DNA of 8,471 nucleotides from Planctomycetota bacterium (GCA_013151585.1 JAADHY010000345.1:1-8471), one strand, 5' to 3'; shown: positions 1 through 6,688, counted from the first letter of the stretch. A program made the numbers and translations. The notes: generated by a model from the letters alone, not told the origin.

Positions 1-279
1 GCTTGACGCGAGCCGTTCTAGAACCTCTTTGAACCGACGATCGAACGACTCCCGGCTCCACTCCGACGCTTCTTGAAGCCCCAAGACCACGCCGTAGGCC
101 GCCGCCACTCCGATGGCCGGTGCTCCGCGAACTTTCAGTTCCCGAATGGCCTGCCACACTGCCTCGACGGAAGAGCACTCCAGTTCCACCACGTCCGTTG
201 GCAAGCGTGTTTGATCGAGCAGAAAGAGCCGGCCGGTCCGCGCATCGCCTTGCCACCGCAGCGTCGTGTAATCTGCCAT
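1..279 (-). CDS. mtnA: MtnA, methylthioribose-1-phosphate isomerase (N-terminal part, cut by window edge)
   Basis: Reading from the ATG at 277-279 toward position 1 gives 93 residues with no stop, so the gene continues outside the window. The family converts 5-methylthioribose-1-phosphate to methylthioribulose-1-phosphate in the cytoplasmic methionine salvage pathway. Seen: an opening with LRW near residues 7-9, LFLLDQTRLP at about 18-27, and the family signature RGAPAIGVAAAYG at residues 51-63, part of the sugar-phosphate site. The catalytic Cys and Asp lie further C-terminal and are not visible. The usual length is about 350 residues, so roughly a quarter is present. The start is supported by GGAGG at 289-293 (minus strand), 9 bases upstream, and by the family's usual N-terminus. 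It lies 61 bases after tatC on the same strand, so co-transcription is likely. The related eIF2B-like ribose-1,5-bisphosphate isomerases are a less likely alternative. Confidence 0.88.
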   Translation of the reverse strand, partial: MADYTTLRWQGDARTGRLFLLDQTRLPTDVVELECSSVEAVWQAIRELKVRGAPAIGVAAAYGVVLGLQEASEWSRESFDRRFKEVLERLASS

Positions 280-340
280 CGTGCTGTACCTCCACCAGCC
301 GTCCGCCACGTTGTCGGTTTAATCTGAAGCGTCGTCGGTG

Positions 341-1415
341 CTACGCCTCTTCGGCAAAGGGATTTTTGCGGGAGGGGGATCGTGTGCACATCCAGATGCC
401 CAGCTCGTATAGCGCCAAGAGCGGAAGCATCATGGCAATCATGCTGCCCGGGTCCGACGGCGTGAGCAACATCGACAGCACCGAGATCACCAGGATGGCC
501 AACCGACGTTTCTCGCGATAATCATCCGCGTCGAACACGGAAATCCGTTCGAGGAACAACATGATGAGCGGCAACTGGAAGCTGATGCCGAACATCAACG
601 GCAGCATGATCGCGAAATTAATCCATTCGGAGATGCGGATCTGGGGCAACAGCCCTAAAAATTTGTTGAACCCGAGCAGGAATCGCAGAATGAAAGGAAA
701 GACCACGAAAAAGCAGAACAAGGCTCCACCGAGGAACAGCCCAACGCTAATGGGTAGGTATTTGTAAACGAACTGGCGTTCGTGGCGATACAGTCCGGCG
801 GCCACGAAAAGCCAAAGTTGGTAGAATATCCACGGGCTGGCCAAAACCAGCCCGGCCACGCCCGAAACCTTCAGGTAAGTCATGAAGGCTTCCTGGACGT
901 TCAGCGTCACAGGCCGCCGTTGGTTTTCCGTCGTCTGCCGGAATTCGGCGAACTCGGGGGCCGAGATTGGCAAGGACAGGCTGCGATCTTCCCCAACTGC
1001 CAGCTCCGCCGGGTAGCGGTCGGGATCCAGTTCGTGGAGCAGTCGGGCGAGGTCTTTGGCGCGAATGCCAATGATGATCGTTCGCGCGTTTGACGGTGCC
1101 TCGATTTGCTCGGGCGCTGGCTGGGCCGCAGGCTCGGCCTGTTTCGGAGCGCCTCCGAACACTTTCCCAGAACGTTTGTTGCTCGGCCTGTTCGGTTGGC
1201 GTCTGGGAAAACTCGCGAAGAGCGTCATCAATGGGAGCTCGGACGACCGCGACCAGTTTGTCGCCAAAGAACAAAGCCACGACGACGCACACAACCAGTC
1301 CAAGCAAAGCGCGGATCAGGTGTGTCCGGAGCACTTCCAGGTGCTCGCCAAAGCTCATCGTGGTTTCATCGAACAGGTCTTTGTCTGATTTCACTCTTCT
1401 TTTCAAGACGCCCAT
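341..1415 (-). CDS. tatC: Twin-arginine translocase subunit TatC, with an apparent +1 frameshift
   Basis: TatC is the inner-membrane receptor of the Tat pathway, which exports folded proteins with RR signal peptides. The N-terminal part (from ATG 1413-1415; AGAAGG at 1423-1428, 7 bases upstream) shows the signal-peptide-binding HLEVLRTHL motif and the first membrane helix. The rest is in another frame: WIFYQLWLFVAAGLYRHER, then further helices, FGISFQLPL (Gln where E. coli has Glu170), YREKRR, and MLLTPSDPGS, ending at the TAG at 341-343. The frames join near 1163-1170. Removing one base from the CCC/TTT run there (minus strand GGGAAA) gives a continuous protein of about 357 residues. That is long for TatC (E. 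coli 258) because the first periplasmic loop holds about 100 residues, including a Pro/Ala/Gln-rich stretch. Both frames are open across the junction, so the exact site is inferred. An assembly error, a real mutation, or recoding are all possible. No tatA or tatB is nearby. Confidence 0.87.
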
Positions 1416-1505
1416 AAGTCAACCTTCTCGGAGAGGTCCGGCCGTTCCATTGGTGCAGGGCCAGGGCGGTATGATCGAGCGCCCATCACGAGGTTCGAGC
1501 CGGTG

Positions 1506-1555
1506 AGTCCGCCTTGTCGGCGCGGCCGTTGGCGACACAACGCGAAAAGCGGACT
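1506..1555. repeat. Nested inverted repeats (possible stem-loop)
   Basis: AGTCCGC at 1506-1512 is the exact reverse complement of GCGGACT at 1549-1555. Inside it, TGTCG (1515-1519) pairs with CGACA (1533-1537). The arms could form a two-part stem in RNA, or simply be a relic of a repeat. The function is unknown. It lies about 90 bases upstream of the tatC start on the opposite reading sense. Confidence 0.35.
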
Positions 1556-1589
1556 TCGTTCGCAGGAGCCGCCAAGCGTTGGGAGGACT

Positions 1590-1767
1590 CACTCGCCGAG
1601 CCCGCCAGAGTGAATAGCGCGCCGAAGTCTCCCCGTCGCGAAAAAAGCAGTGTCTCCCGGGCAAATCCGTCCTCGCCCGTGAGACGGCTCACGCCGAGAC
1701 TACACGCGACTCACCAATCTCACATCGCCTTGACAGCGACCAGGTCCACTCGGCAAGCCCGCCGGAG
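1590..1767. repeat. Imperfect direct repeat pair (21 bp)
   Basis: The 21-base units at 1590-1610 and 1747-1767 match at 18 positions (CACTCGCCGAGCCCGCCAGAG against CACTCGGCAAGCCCGCCGGAG). They lie in the gene-poor interval. They could be a degenerate duplicated site or chance similarity in GC-rich DNA. Confidence 0.35.
1678..1693. repeat. Short perfect palindrome, 6-bp arms
   Basis: CGTGAG-ACGG-CTCACG forms a 6-bp stem with a 4-base loop. No T-run follows on either strand, so it is not a convincing intrinsic terminator. It could be an operator-like dyad or a structural relic. Confidence 0.35.
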
Positions 1768-2052
1768 AGCAGGAGATCAGAGCGGAAGATTTTCTGAGTT
1801 GATCGCCGAGCGATCGAGCATCTCTGGCCGCCTGACGTGGATAAACAACTCACCGAGTTCCACCGCAGCCCCGACATTCGGACTCCATGTCCCGCTGACA
1901 CCCAATCGCCCGACACAATGATGATTTTACTTCGACAGACCACCGTGTCAACCGCCCGCATATCCTCCCGCCGGCTCACACGGTGGCCACAACGACGGCA
2001 CACCTCGATCTTCAACGGTCGCTCATCCCGGACGTTGTTTCCAGTCCGACGA

Positions 2053-3996
2053 TCATTCCTCAACCACAACCTGCCGCCGCCGTCTGCGTTTCTTCCGGTG
2101 CAACTCTTCCAAAGCCGTCCCCAGTGCCAGAAGACCGATGACGACCGAAACCAGCCCCATCAAGAATCCGATGACCATCACCCCGAGGCTGCCGAAAACC
2201 ATCCACAGCGCAGGCTTGATAGCTAACACGCCCGACTTCGCCAGCTTCCCACCAATGATGGCAACTAGCGCGCCGACCACAGACGCAACCAGCGAGTACG
2301 TGCCGATCTTCGCCACGTTCACAATCGTCTCTTTCCGCAAAAAACGCCCGAGCTGCTCCAGAAACACAAAAAACACGATCAACGATATAAAATGCGCCAT
2401 GGCCCCGCCGCCAGCGACGAGCCCTTTCAGTACCTCATCTCCCACAAAGTTCGCTCCGACATAAAACCCAAATCCAATGATTTGAAGAGCGAAAGCACTC
2501 CACACGTACGGCGCCGCCCCCGTCTCTGCCGGAACCGTTAAGAAAAGGATCAAGCTAGTGCAAAAACACAGAGGAATTGCGAGAGCCAAGGATAAGAGAA
2601 CCCAGCCGGCCACTGGCGTCGTAACTTTCAGCGCAATAGCAGCGGCTATCCCTCCAAAAAGCGCTACAATCGAAGCAAGCCCAGCGAAGAACAGCCACAC
2701 GGCCCAACGGATACGATCCATATTCACGGACTGGAAGACGTCGATGTCGATCGTCTTTCCCGCCTTCCGCGGCGCCTTGCGAACATATTTCTTCTCTTTC
2801 TTGACCGTGATCAGTCCCAGCTTCGGTTTGCAGTAGTAGGCCATCAGGCCATTGGAACGCATGTTGTAAACAGCGATGAAGCCCGCCAAGAAAATGCTGG
2901 CGACCAGACCGATGCCGGGGACGACGAGCACTTGCCACTCGACGGGTTTCGGTTCCGGCGCCTGCCCACCCTCTTCGGAAGAGGGCGGCAACTGCATGTT
3001 GTAGACGACGGTGCCGGCCATCCGGGCCACGTCTCGCCCTTTCCACGCCGCCGCTCCGCCCAAAAGTCCAATGATCGGCAGGCTCGTGACAAACAACACC
3101 ACGCACCAATACAATGGCGGCCCCAAAGTCTTGACGAAAGCTTCCCCCAGCTTGTTGATCGCCCAGGCGGGCCAGCTCACCGGCATCGCCATGTGCGCGA
3201 TCGCGATCGGCAATAGAGGAAGCGTGATCAACACGCCCACCCCCAAAAGGATGCCGCCCACCTGATAGTTGCCCATCACGAGCAATCCCACCCCGATCAA
3301 ACTCACCACCGTCTGAGCACACACGGCCAACTCCCAGGCGATGGCTTTGATACCCAGGGCAACGCAAAGAAAGAAATCAAAAGGGATGCGCGGCAACTGT
3401 TCTTTGCGATTCACCGTGGCCGCAACAATCTCGGTGTCCAGATGCCACAGCCAGCCCAAAGGGACAAGCCCGGTCACACCGGCAACGAATCCCCAGAAGA
3501 CGCGCGGCGGAATGTTCCGGCACCAGCTCACCATGAAGACGCAACCCAGGCTGATCAGCGTCCAGAACGTCAAATAGAAAATGGTGCGGAACACGATGGG
3601 CTTGTTCTCCATCGTGAACTGCCAGGCCTCTTTCCACACGCCGCGGTAATAGAGGCTCGGATCCGGCCCTTTGCGGGACAATCGCCGCCGGGTCGATTCC
3701 CGCATCACGCCCGTGGTCAGATCGACGAAGCAGTTTGGACATTCGATGTCTTCTTCAGTCACCTCCGTGCCACAGCGAGGGCAGACGCGGGCGCTCTTGT
3801 CCTCCAATTCGCTCAGGTCGAGGGACGCGAGGGGATCTTCGTCTTCGGCGGGCTGGGCCGGACGGTCCGCCTTGGGCTGCTTGGAGGGGACGCGAAATTT
3901 CGTCTGGCACTTGGGACATCGAATCGCCCGGCCGCGAGCAGCGTCCGGAACGTTGAAAACAGCACGGCACCCCTGGCAACGAACTTTGATCGGCAT
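2053..3996 (-). CDS. MJ0042-type zinc-finger multi-pass membrane protein, function unknown
   Basis: A 647-residue protein of a type common in planctomycetes. Residues 4-37 form an MJ0042-like zinc finger (C7, C10, C27, C30, with GRxIxCPKCxxKFxVP). An acidic linker follows, then a second zinc ribbon at 70-91 (C72, C75, C86, C89; CPRCGTEV and CPNC). From about residue 130 onward there are about ten to twelve strongly hydrophobic segments, broken by a charged cytoplasmic-looking loop rich in Lys/Arg at about 390-420. The tail is strongly basic (KKRRRRR) and ends VVVEE. The zinc ribbons presumably sit in the cytoplasm. I use the ATG at 3994-3996; the TTG directly before it is a poorer choice because GGAG at 4005-4008 is 8 bases from the ATG. 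It appears monocistronic, divergent from trpBA. I do not recognise a reaction: sensing, transport and membrane organisation are all unproven. Confidence 0.88.
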   Translation of the reverse strand: MPIKVRCQGCRAVFNVPDAARGRAIRCPKCQTKFRVPSKQPKADRPAQPAEDEDPLASLDLSELEDKSARVCPRCGTEVTEEDIECPNCFVDLTTGVMRESTRRRLSRKGPDPSLYYRGVWKEAWQFTMENKPIVFRTIFYLTFWTLISLGCVFMVSWCRNIPPRVFWGFVAGVTGLVPLGWLWHLDTEIVAATVNRKEQLPRIPFDFFLCVALGIKAIAWELAVCAQTVVSLIGVGLLVMGNYQVGGILLGVGVLITLPLLPIAIAHMAMPVSWPAWAINKLGEAFVKTLGPPLYWCVVLFVTSLPIIGLLGGAAAWKGRDVARMAGTVVYNMQLPPSSEEGGQAPEPKPVEWQVLVVPGIGLVASIFLAGFIAVYNMRSNGLMAYYCKPKLGLITVKKEKKYVRKAPRKAGKTIDIDVFQSVNMDRIRWAVWLFFAGLASIVALFGGIAAAIALKVTTPVAGWVLLSLALAIPLCFCTSLILFLTVPAETGAAPYVWSAFALQIIGFGFYVGANFVGDEVLKGLVAGGGAMAHFISLIVFFVFLEQLGRFLRKETIVNVAKIGTYSLVASVVGALVAIIGGKLAKSGVLAIKPALWMVFGSLGVMVIGFLMGLVSVVIGLLALGTALEELHRKKRRRRRQVVVEE

Positions 3997-4004
3997 CAAA
4001 ACGA

Positions 4005-4008
4005 CTCC
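4005..4008 (-). promoter_or_regulatory. Ribosome binding site of the zinc-finger membrane protein
   Basis: On the minus strand this reads GGAG, 8 bases before the ATG at 3996 and only 5 before the TTG that precedes it. It decides in favour of the ATG. Confidence 0.6.
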
Positions 4009-4080
4009 AACCGTTCGTCTCCCCGGCCGGACATCGCGGCCTAGGTCGACCCTTCAGATCAGCGGCGACTCAACTCCGTA

Positions 4081-4095
4081 TCCGCCCCAGGCGGA
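4081..4095. repeat. Small hairpin in the divergent control region
   Basis: TCCGCC-CCA-GGCGGA forms a 6-bp stem with a 3-base loop. On the minus strand it would lie in the leader of the membrane-protein gene if transcription starts near 4128. It is too small to assign a role. Confidence 0.35.
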
Positions 4096-4135
4096 CACGA
4101 CACCGGCCCGTCACTGCTACCTGCCTCAACCCTCT

Positions 4136-4163
4136 ACTGTAACAATTTTTGCGGCAATGTCAT
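4136..4163 (-). promoter_or_regulatory. Possible promoter of the zinc-finger membrane protein
   Basis: Read on the minus strand, ATGACA (4158-4163) resembles a -35 box (5 of 6 to TTGACA), and TACAGT (4136-4141) a -10 box (4 of 6), with a 16-base spacer. It would give a leader of about 130 bases. This is the best pair I found on that strand, but the match is modest. Confidence 0.3.
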
Positions 4164-4214
4164 CTGAGGGAGGGTCGCCTGATCGCTTTTCGGGTTCCGA
4201 TTCTATGAGTTGTG

Positions 4215-4239
4215 GCATTTGGGCGAAGCGCCCAAGTGC
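4215..4239. repeat. Strong stem-loop, 11-bp stem with 3-base loop
   Basis: The arms at 4215-4225 and 4229-4239 pair along their whole length (one G-T wobble) around the loop AAG; the core is TTGGGCG/CGCCCAA. No T-run follows on the plus strand. It lies about 160 bases upstream of the trpBA promoter, so it is not in that transcript if the promoter call is right. Confidence 0.5.
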
Positions 4240-4261
4240 GGCCCAATCCGCGTTTGCTTGC

Positions 4262-4282
4262 AAACCGGCTGCGGCCCGGTTT
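4262..4282. repeat. Stem-loop, 7-bp stem
   Basis: AAACCGG (4262-4268) is the exact reverse complement of CCGGTTT (4276-4282), separated by 7 bases. A T follows the right arm but there is no real T-run. It is next to the 11-bp stem-loop. Confidence 0.4.
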
Positions 4283-4399
4283 TGGACCAGCGGCTGCTGC
4301 CGTGTTTACGGGCGCAACCGTTCGGAAGTTGTCGCTGCGCGGCATGCATCTGGAGAGTTGTGGCACCAACCATGCATCGGATGCCGGGAGGACCGTTCA

Positions 4400-4428
4400 T
4401 TGACCCCTCGGCGCCCCCAACTCATAAT
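4400..4428 (+). promoter_or_regulatory. Sigma70-like promoter of trpBA
   Basis: TTGACC at 4400-4405 (5 of 6 to the -35 consensus) and CATAAT at 4423-4428 (5 of 6 to the -10) are separated by exactly 17 bases. Transcription would start near 4435, leaving a leader of about 120 bases before trpB. This is the best promoter match I found in the window. Planctomycete promoters are not well described, so use of this site is an inference. Confidence 0.6.
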
Positions 4429-4436
4429 GCCGTTTT

Positions 4437-4520
4437 CGGTCGCGGCACGCCCGATCGCTGGAGGCGCCGGTCTGGGGCCAGAACGGCCGTTCCGCGACCG
4501 GGGCGACGACGGCTGACCGG
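4437..4520 (+). promoter_or_regulatory. Folded trpBA leader with possible competing stems
   Basis: CGGTCGCGG (4437-4445) is the perfect reverse complement of CCGCGACCG (4492-4500). Enclosed is a second hairpin in which GCCG-TCTG (4466-4474) faces CAGA-CGGC (4479-4487) with one mismatch. CCGGTC (4467-4472) can instead pair with GACCGG at 4496-4501 or 4515-4520, so mutually exclusive folds exist close to the trpB ribosome binding region. No Trp-rich leader peptide and no T-box consensus were seen. Regulation by attenuation or translation control is a hypothesis. Confidence 0.4.
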
Positions 4521-4555
4521 AGAAGATCACAGCTTCGCGAACAAGAGACCTCTTG

Positions 4556-5758
4556 ATGACAACGGTAACTCGACATGTGCCGGATGAGCTTGGCCGTTTC
4601 AGTGAATTCGGCCGGCGATTCGTTCCCGAGACGTTGATGCACGCGTTGGAAGAGCTCGAGCGTCGGTACGCCGAAGCCAAATCGGACCCGCAGTTTCAGC
4701 TCCAATTCCAACACTTGCTGGCAGAATACGTCGGGCGGCCCAGCCCGCTGTATTTCGCAGAACGGCTGACGCAATACGCCGGCGGAGCCCGCATCTATTT
4801 GAAGCGGGAAGATCTGAACCACACCGGCGCCCACAAAATCAATAATACAATCGGCCAAGTGCTGTTGACTCAGCGCATGGGCAAACAGCGGGTCATCGCC
4901 GAAACGGGCGCCGGTCAGCATGGGGTCGCCACGGCCACGGCGTGTGCGCGGTTTGGGCTGGAGTGCGTCGTCTACATGGGGGAAGAAGATATCCGCCGTC
5001 AGCGTCCGAATGTGTTCAACATGCGCATGTTGGGCGCTGAAGTGCGGCCCGTCACGAGCGGTTCCCGTACGCTGCGCGATGCCATTAACGAGGCTCTCCG
5101 CGATTGGATGGCGACGGTCCAGACAACTCACTACATCCTCGGTTCAGTCGTCGGCCCGCATCCCTTTCCCATGATCGTACGCGACTTTCAATCGGTGATC
5201 GGACGGGAAACACGCGAGCAATGTCTAAGCCTCCTGGGCCGGCTGCCGGACGAGATCGTCGCATGCGTCGGCGGTGGCTCGAACGCGGCCGGCATGTTTT
5301 ATCCCTTCATCGAAGACGATGTGAAGCTGACCGGTGTGGAGGCCGGCGGTCGTGGTCCCCAGCCGGGCGAACACGCCAGCACGCTGGTCTACGGAAGTAA
5401 AGGCATACTGCATGGCACTTATAGCTACGTCTTGCAAGATGAGGACGGCCAGACCCAGCCTGTCCATTCGATCTCGGCGGGCTTGGATTACCCGGGCGTC
5501 GGACCAGAGCACGCCTATTGGAAAGAAACCGGACGAGTGGAATACGTCAACGTGACGGATCAGGAGGCTCTCGATGCTTTTCAGACGCTGGCTCGACTGG
5601 AGGGCATCATCCCCGCATTGGAAAGTGCCCATGCTGTGGCTCACGTTTTGAAAACGGCTGGCCGTCGATCACCAGAGGACGCGATCGTGATTTGTTTGTC
5701 CGGACGAGGCGACAAAGACGTTCACGAAGTGGCTCGCCTTTTGGGAAAGGAGATCTAG
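4556..5758 (+). CDS. trpB: TrpB, tryptophan synthase beta subunit
   Basis: TrpB is the PLP enzyme that joins indole, channelled from TrpA, to L-serine to form L-tryptophan in the cytoplasm; the complex is alpha2beta2. The 400-residue product is full length (E. coli 397). Seen: LNHTGAHKINNT at 87-98 with the Schiff-base Lys94 (E. coli Lys87), the catalytic ETGAGQHG motif with Glu116 (E. coli Glu109), the PLP-phosphate loop GGGSNAAGMF, and CLSGRGDKD near the C-terminus. These mark it as the standard TrpB1 class. I use the ATG at 4556; a TTG directly precedes it but adds only one residue. The ribosome binding site is weak (AAGAGA about 8 bases upstream). trpA follows after 6 bases. A good promoter and a folded leader lie upstream. 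trpC, trpF, trpD and trpE are not in the window. Confidence 0.97.
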   Translation: MTTVTRHVPDELGRFSEFGRRFVPETLMHALEELERRYAEAKSDPQFQLQFQHLLAEYVGRPSPLYFAERLTQYAGGARIYLKREDLNHTGAHKINNTIGQVLLTQRMGKQRVIAETGAGQHGVATATACARFGLECVVYMGEEDIRRQRPNVFNMRMLGAEVRPVTSGSRTLRDAINEALRDWMATVQTTHYILGSVVGPHPFPMIVRDFQSVIGRETREQCLSLLGRLPDEIVACVGGGSNAAGMFYPFIEDDVKLTGVEAGGRGPQPGEHASTLVYGSKGILHGTYSYVLQDEDGQTQPVHSISAGLDYPGVGPEHAYWKETGRVEYVNVTDQEALDAFQTLARLEGIIPALESAHAVAHVLKTAGRRSPEDAIVICLSGRGDKDVHEVARLLGKEI

Positions 5759-5764
5759 AAAACC

Positions 5765-6637
5765 TTGGCTAGCACCACACGCATCGCTCAGACGTTCGAC
5801 AGATTGCAGACGGAAGGTCAGATGGCGTTCATGCCGTTCCTGACCGCCGGGGATCCGGACCTGAATTGGACCAAGCGGCTCGTGCGCGAGCTGGCCGCGG
5901 CGGGTGTGGACCTGATCGAGCTGGGGTTCCCCTACAGCGACCCGATTGCCGACGGACCGGTGATTCAGGCCTCATACACTCGCGCGCTGGAACGGGACGT
6001 CCACGTGTCGGATATCTTCGATGCGGTGCGCGAGCTGACAGCAGGCGACTCCTGTGAAACCAGCCTGGGGGCGGGACCCGGCAATGAGCGAGCTGCAGCA
6101 ACCGGGCCGCCAATCGTCGCTATGGTGTCATACTCGATCATCTTTCGCAGCGGGCCGGAACGGTTCGTCACGCGCGCTGCCGAGTCCGGCGTCAGCGGAT
6201 TGATCGTCCCGGACTTGCCCGCGGACGAAGCCGATCTGTTGGCTCCGATCGCGCAGGACGCCGGCTTGGACCTTGTGCAGCTCATCGCTCCGACTACGCC
6301 TCGTGAGCGGGCTGAACGGATTCTGGCGGCGGCCAGCGGGTTCGTTTATTGCATTTCCGTAGCCGGCACCACGGGAGAGCGAGACCGACTTCCCGATGAG
6401 CTGACCGACCAACTCCGTTGGCTCCGCTCAAAGACCAACCTGCCACTGGCGGTTGGGTTCGGCATCAGCCGGCCGGAGCACGTCGAGCCGCTCCGCGGTC
6501 TGGCCGACGGCGTCATCGTCGGCTCGGCCATCGTCCGCCGGGCGGAACGTCTGAATGATCCCAACGCGGACTCCGAACAGGTGCTGGCCGAAATCGGCGA
6601 GTTCGCCGGAGCCATGGTTCGGGCGTGCCACGGATGA
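5765..6637 (+). CDS. trpA: TrpA, tryptophan synthase alpha subunit
   Basis: TrpA cleaves indole-3-glycerol phosphate to indole and glyceraldehyde-3-phosphate and passes indole to TrpB. The 290-residue TIM barrel shows FLTAGDPD (25-32), ELGFPYSDPIADGP (52-65) with catalytic Glu52 and Asp63 (E. coli Glu49 and Asp60), the VPDLPADE stretch, SVAGTTGER, and the phosphate-binding GFGISRPEHV and GSAIV. The start is a TTG at 5765. It gives the usual N-terminus (IAQTFDRLQTEGQMAFMPFLTAGD), whereas the next ATG at 5822 would delete the first helix. AAAGGAG at 5746-5752 inside the end of trpB serves as ribosome binding site, with a rather long 12-base spacing. It is 22 residues longer than E. coli TrpA because of a Gly/Ala/Ser-rich insert at about 92-114, before the strand IVAMVSYS. 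It is translationally close to trpB, as in most trp operons. Confidence 0.96.
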   Translation: MASTTRIAQTFDRLQTEGQMAFMPFLTAGDPDLNWTKRLVRELAAAGVDLIELGFPYSDPIADGPVIQASYTRALERDVHVSDIFDAVRELTAGDSCETSLGAGPGNERAAATGPPIVAMVSYSIIFRSGPERFVTRAAESGVSGLIVPDLPADEADLLAPIAQDAGLDLVQLIAPTTPRERAERILAAASGFVYCISVAGTTGERDRLPDELTDQLRWLRSKTNLPLAVGFGISRPEHVEPLRGLADGVIVGSAIVRRAERLNDPNADSEQVLAEIGEFAGAMVRACHG

Positions 6638-6688
6638 ACGGCTGACATGCTTGGCTCGGGAACGTGACAAGCCTCACCGCCTCGTCGC

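Larger units (their letters stand above)
1416..2052. other. Gene-poor interval upstream of tatC
   Basis: These 637 bases between the membrane-protein gene and tatC contain no reading frame I believe. Open frames exist on both strands but show Arg/Ser-rich, low-quality translations and lack ribosome binding sites. The region must hold the tatC-mtnA promoter, but no clear -35/-10 pair stands out. It does contain short palindromes (1506-1555, 1678-1693) and an imperfect direct repeat (1590-1610 and 1747-1767). One minus-strand frame, 1689-2069, opens with a CxxCGH stretch but has no good start and degenerates afterwards. Confidence 0.5.
4204..4426. repeat. Region bounded by 12-bp inverted repeats, rich in palindromes
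   Basis: TATGAGTTGTGG at 4204-4215 is matched at 11 of 12 positions by the reverse complement of 4415-4426, giving a 223-base unit with inverted ends. Inside are an 11-bp stem-loop (4215-4239), a 7-bp stem-loop (4262-4282), an exact 11-base direct repeat GAGTTGTGGCA (4207-4217 and 4355-4365), and an exact CATGCATC repeat (4343-4350 and 4371-4378). No clear target duplication flanks it. It could be a degenerate non-autonomous element or just a repeat-rich promoter region. Open frames crossing it on both strands look spurious. Confidence 0.35.

Noticed and set aside
782..1093. Plus-strand open frames opposite tatC (782-1093, 1056-1388, 1090-1506)
   Set aside because: They are antisense shadows of tatC, whose minus-strand translation has clear family motifs.
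1160..1172. Programmed -1 slippery heptamer (GGGAAAG) as the explanation of the tatC split
   Set aside because: The change needed is +1 (or -2), and the heptamer is not in the required zero-frame phase, so classic -1 slippage would not restore the frame.
1485..1515. tRNA-like GGTTCGAGCC (T-arm resemblance)
   Set aside because: The flanking five-base arms do not pair and no acceptor or anticodon stem can be built around it.
1514..1921. Plus-strand open frame of 135 codons in the gene-poor interval
   Set aside because: It has no ribosome binding site, a Ser/Arg/Pro/Thr-rich translation and no recognisable motif; it is probably a stop-poor GC-rich stretch.
4350..4375. T-box-like TGGCACC string upstream of trpB
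   Set aside because: The surrounding T-box consensus (AANNGGGTGGNACCGCG) and an upstream specifier stem are absent, and the site lies before the predicted transcription start.
4210..4587. Plus-strand open frame of 125 codons upstream of and overlapping trpB
   Set aside because: It runs through the promoter and leader, overlaps the trpB start in another frame, has no ribosome binding site, and its translation is Arg/Pro/Cys-rich with no family resemblance.
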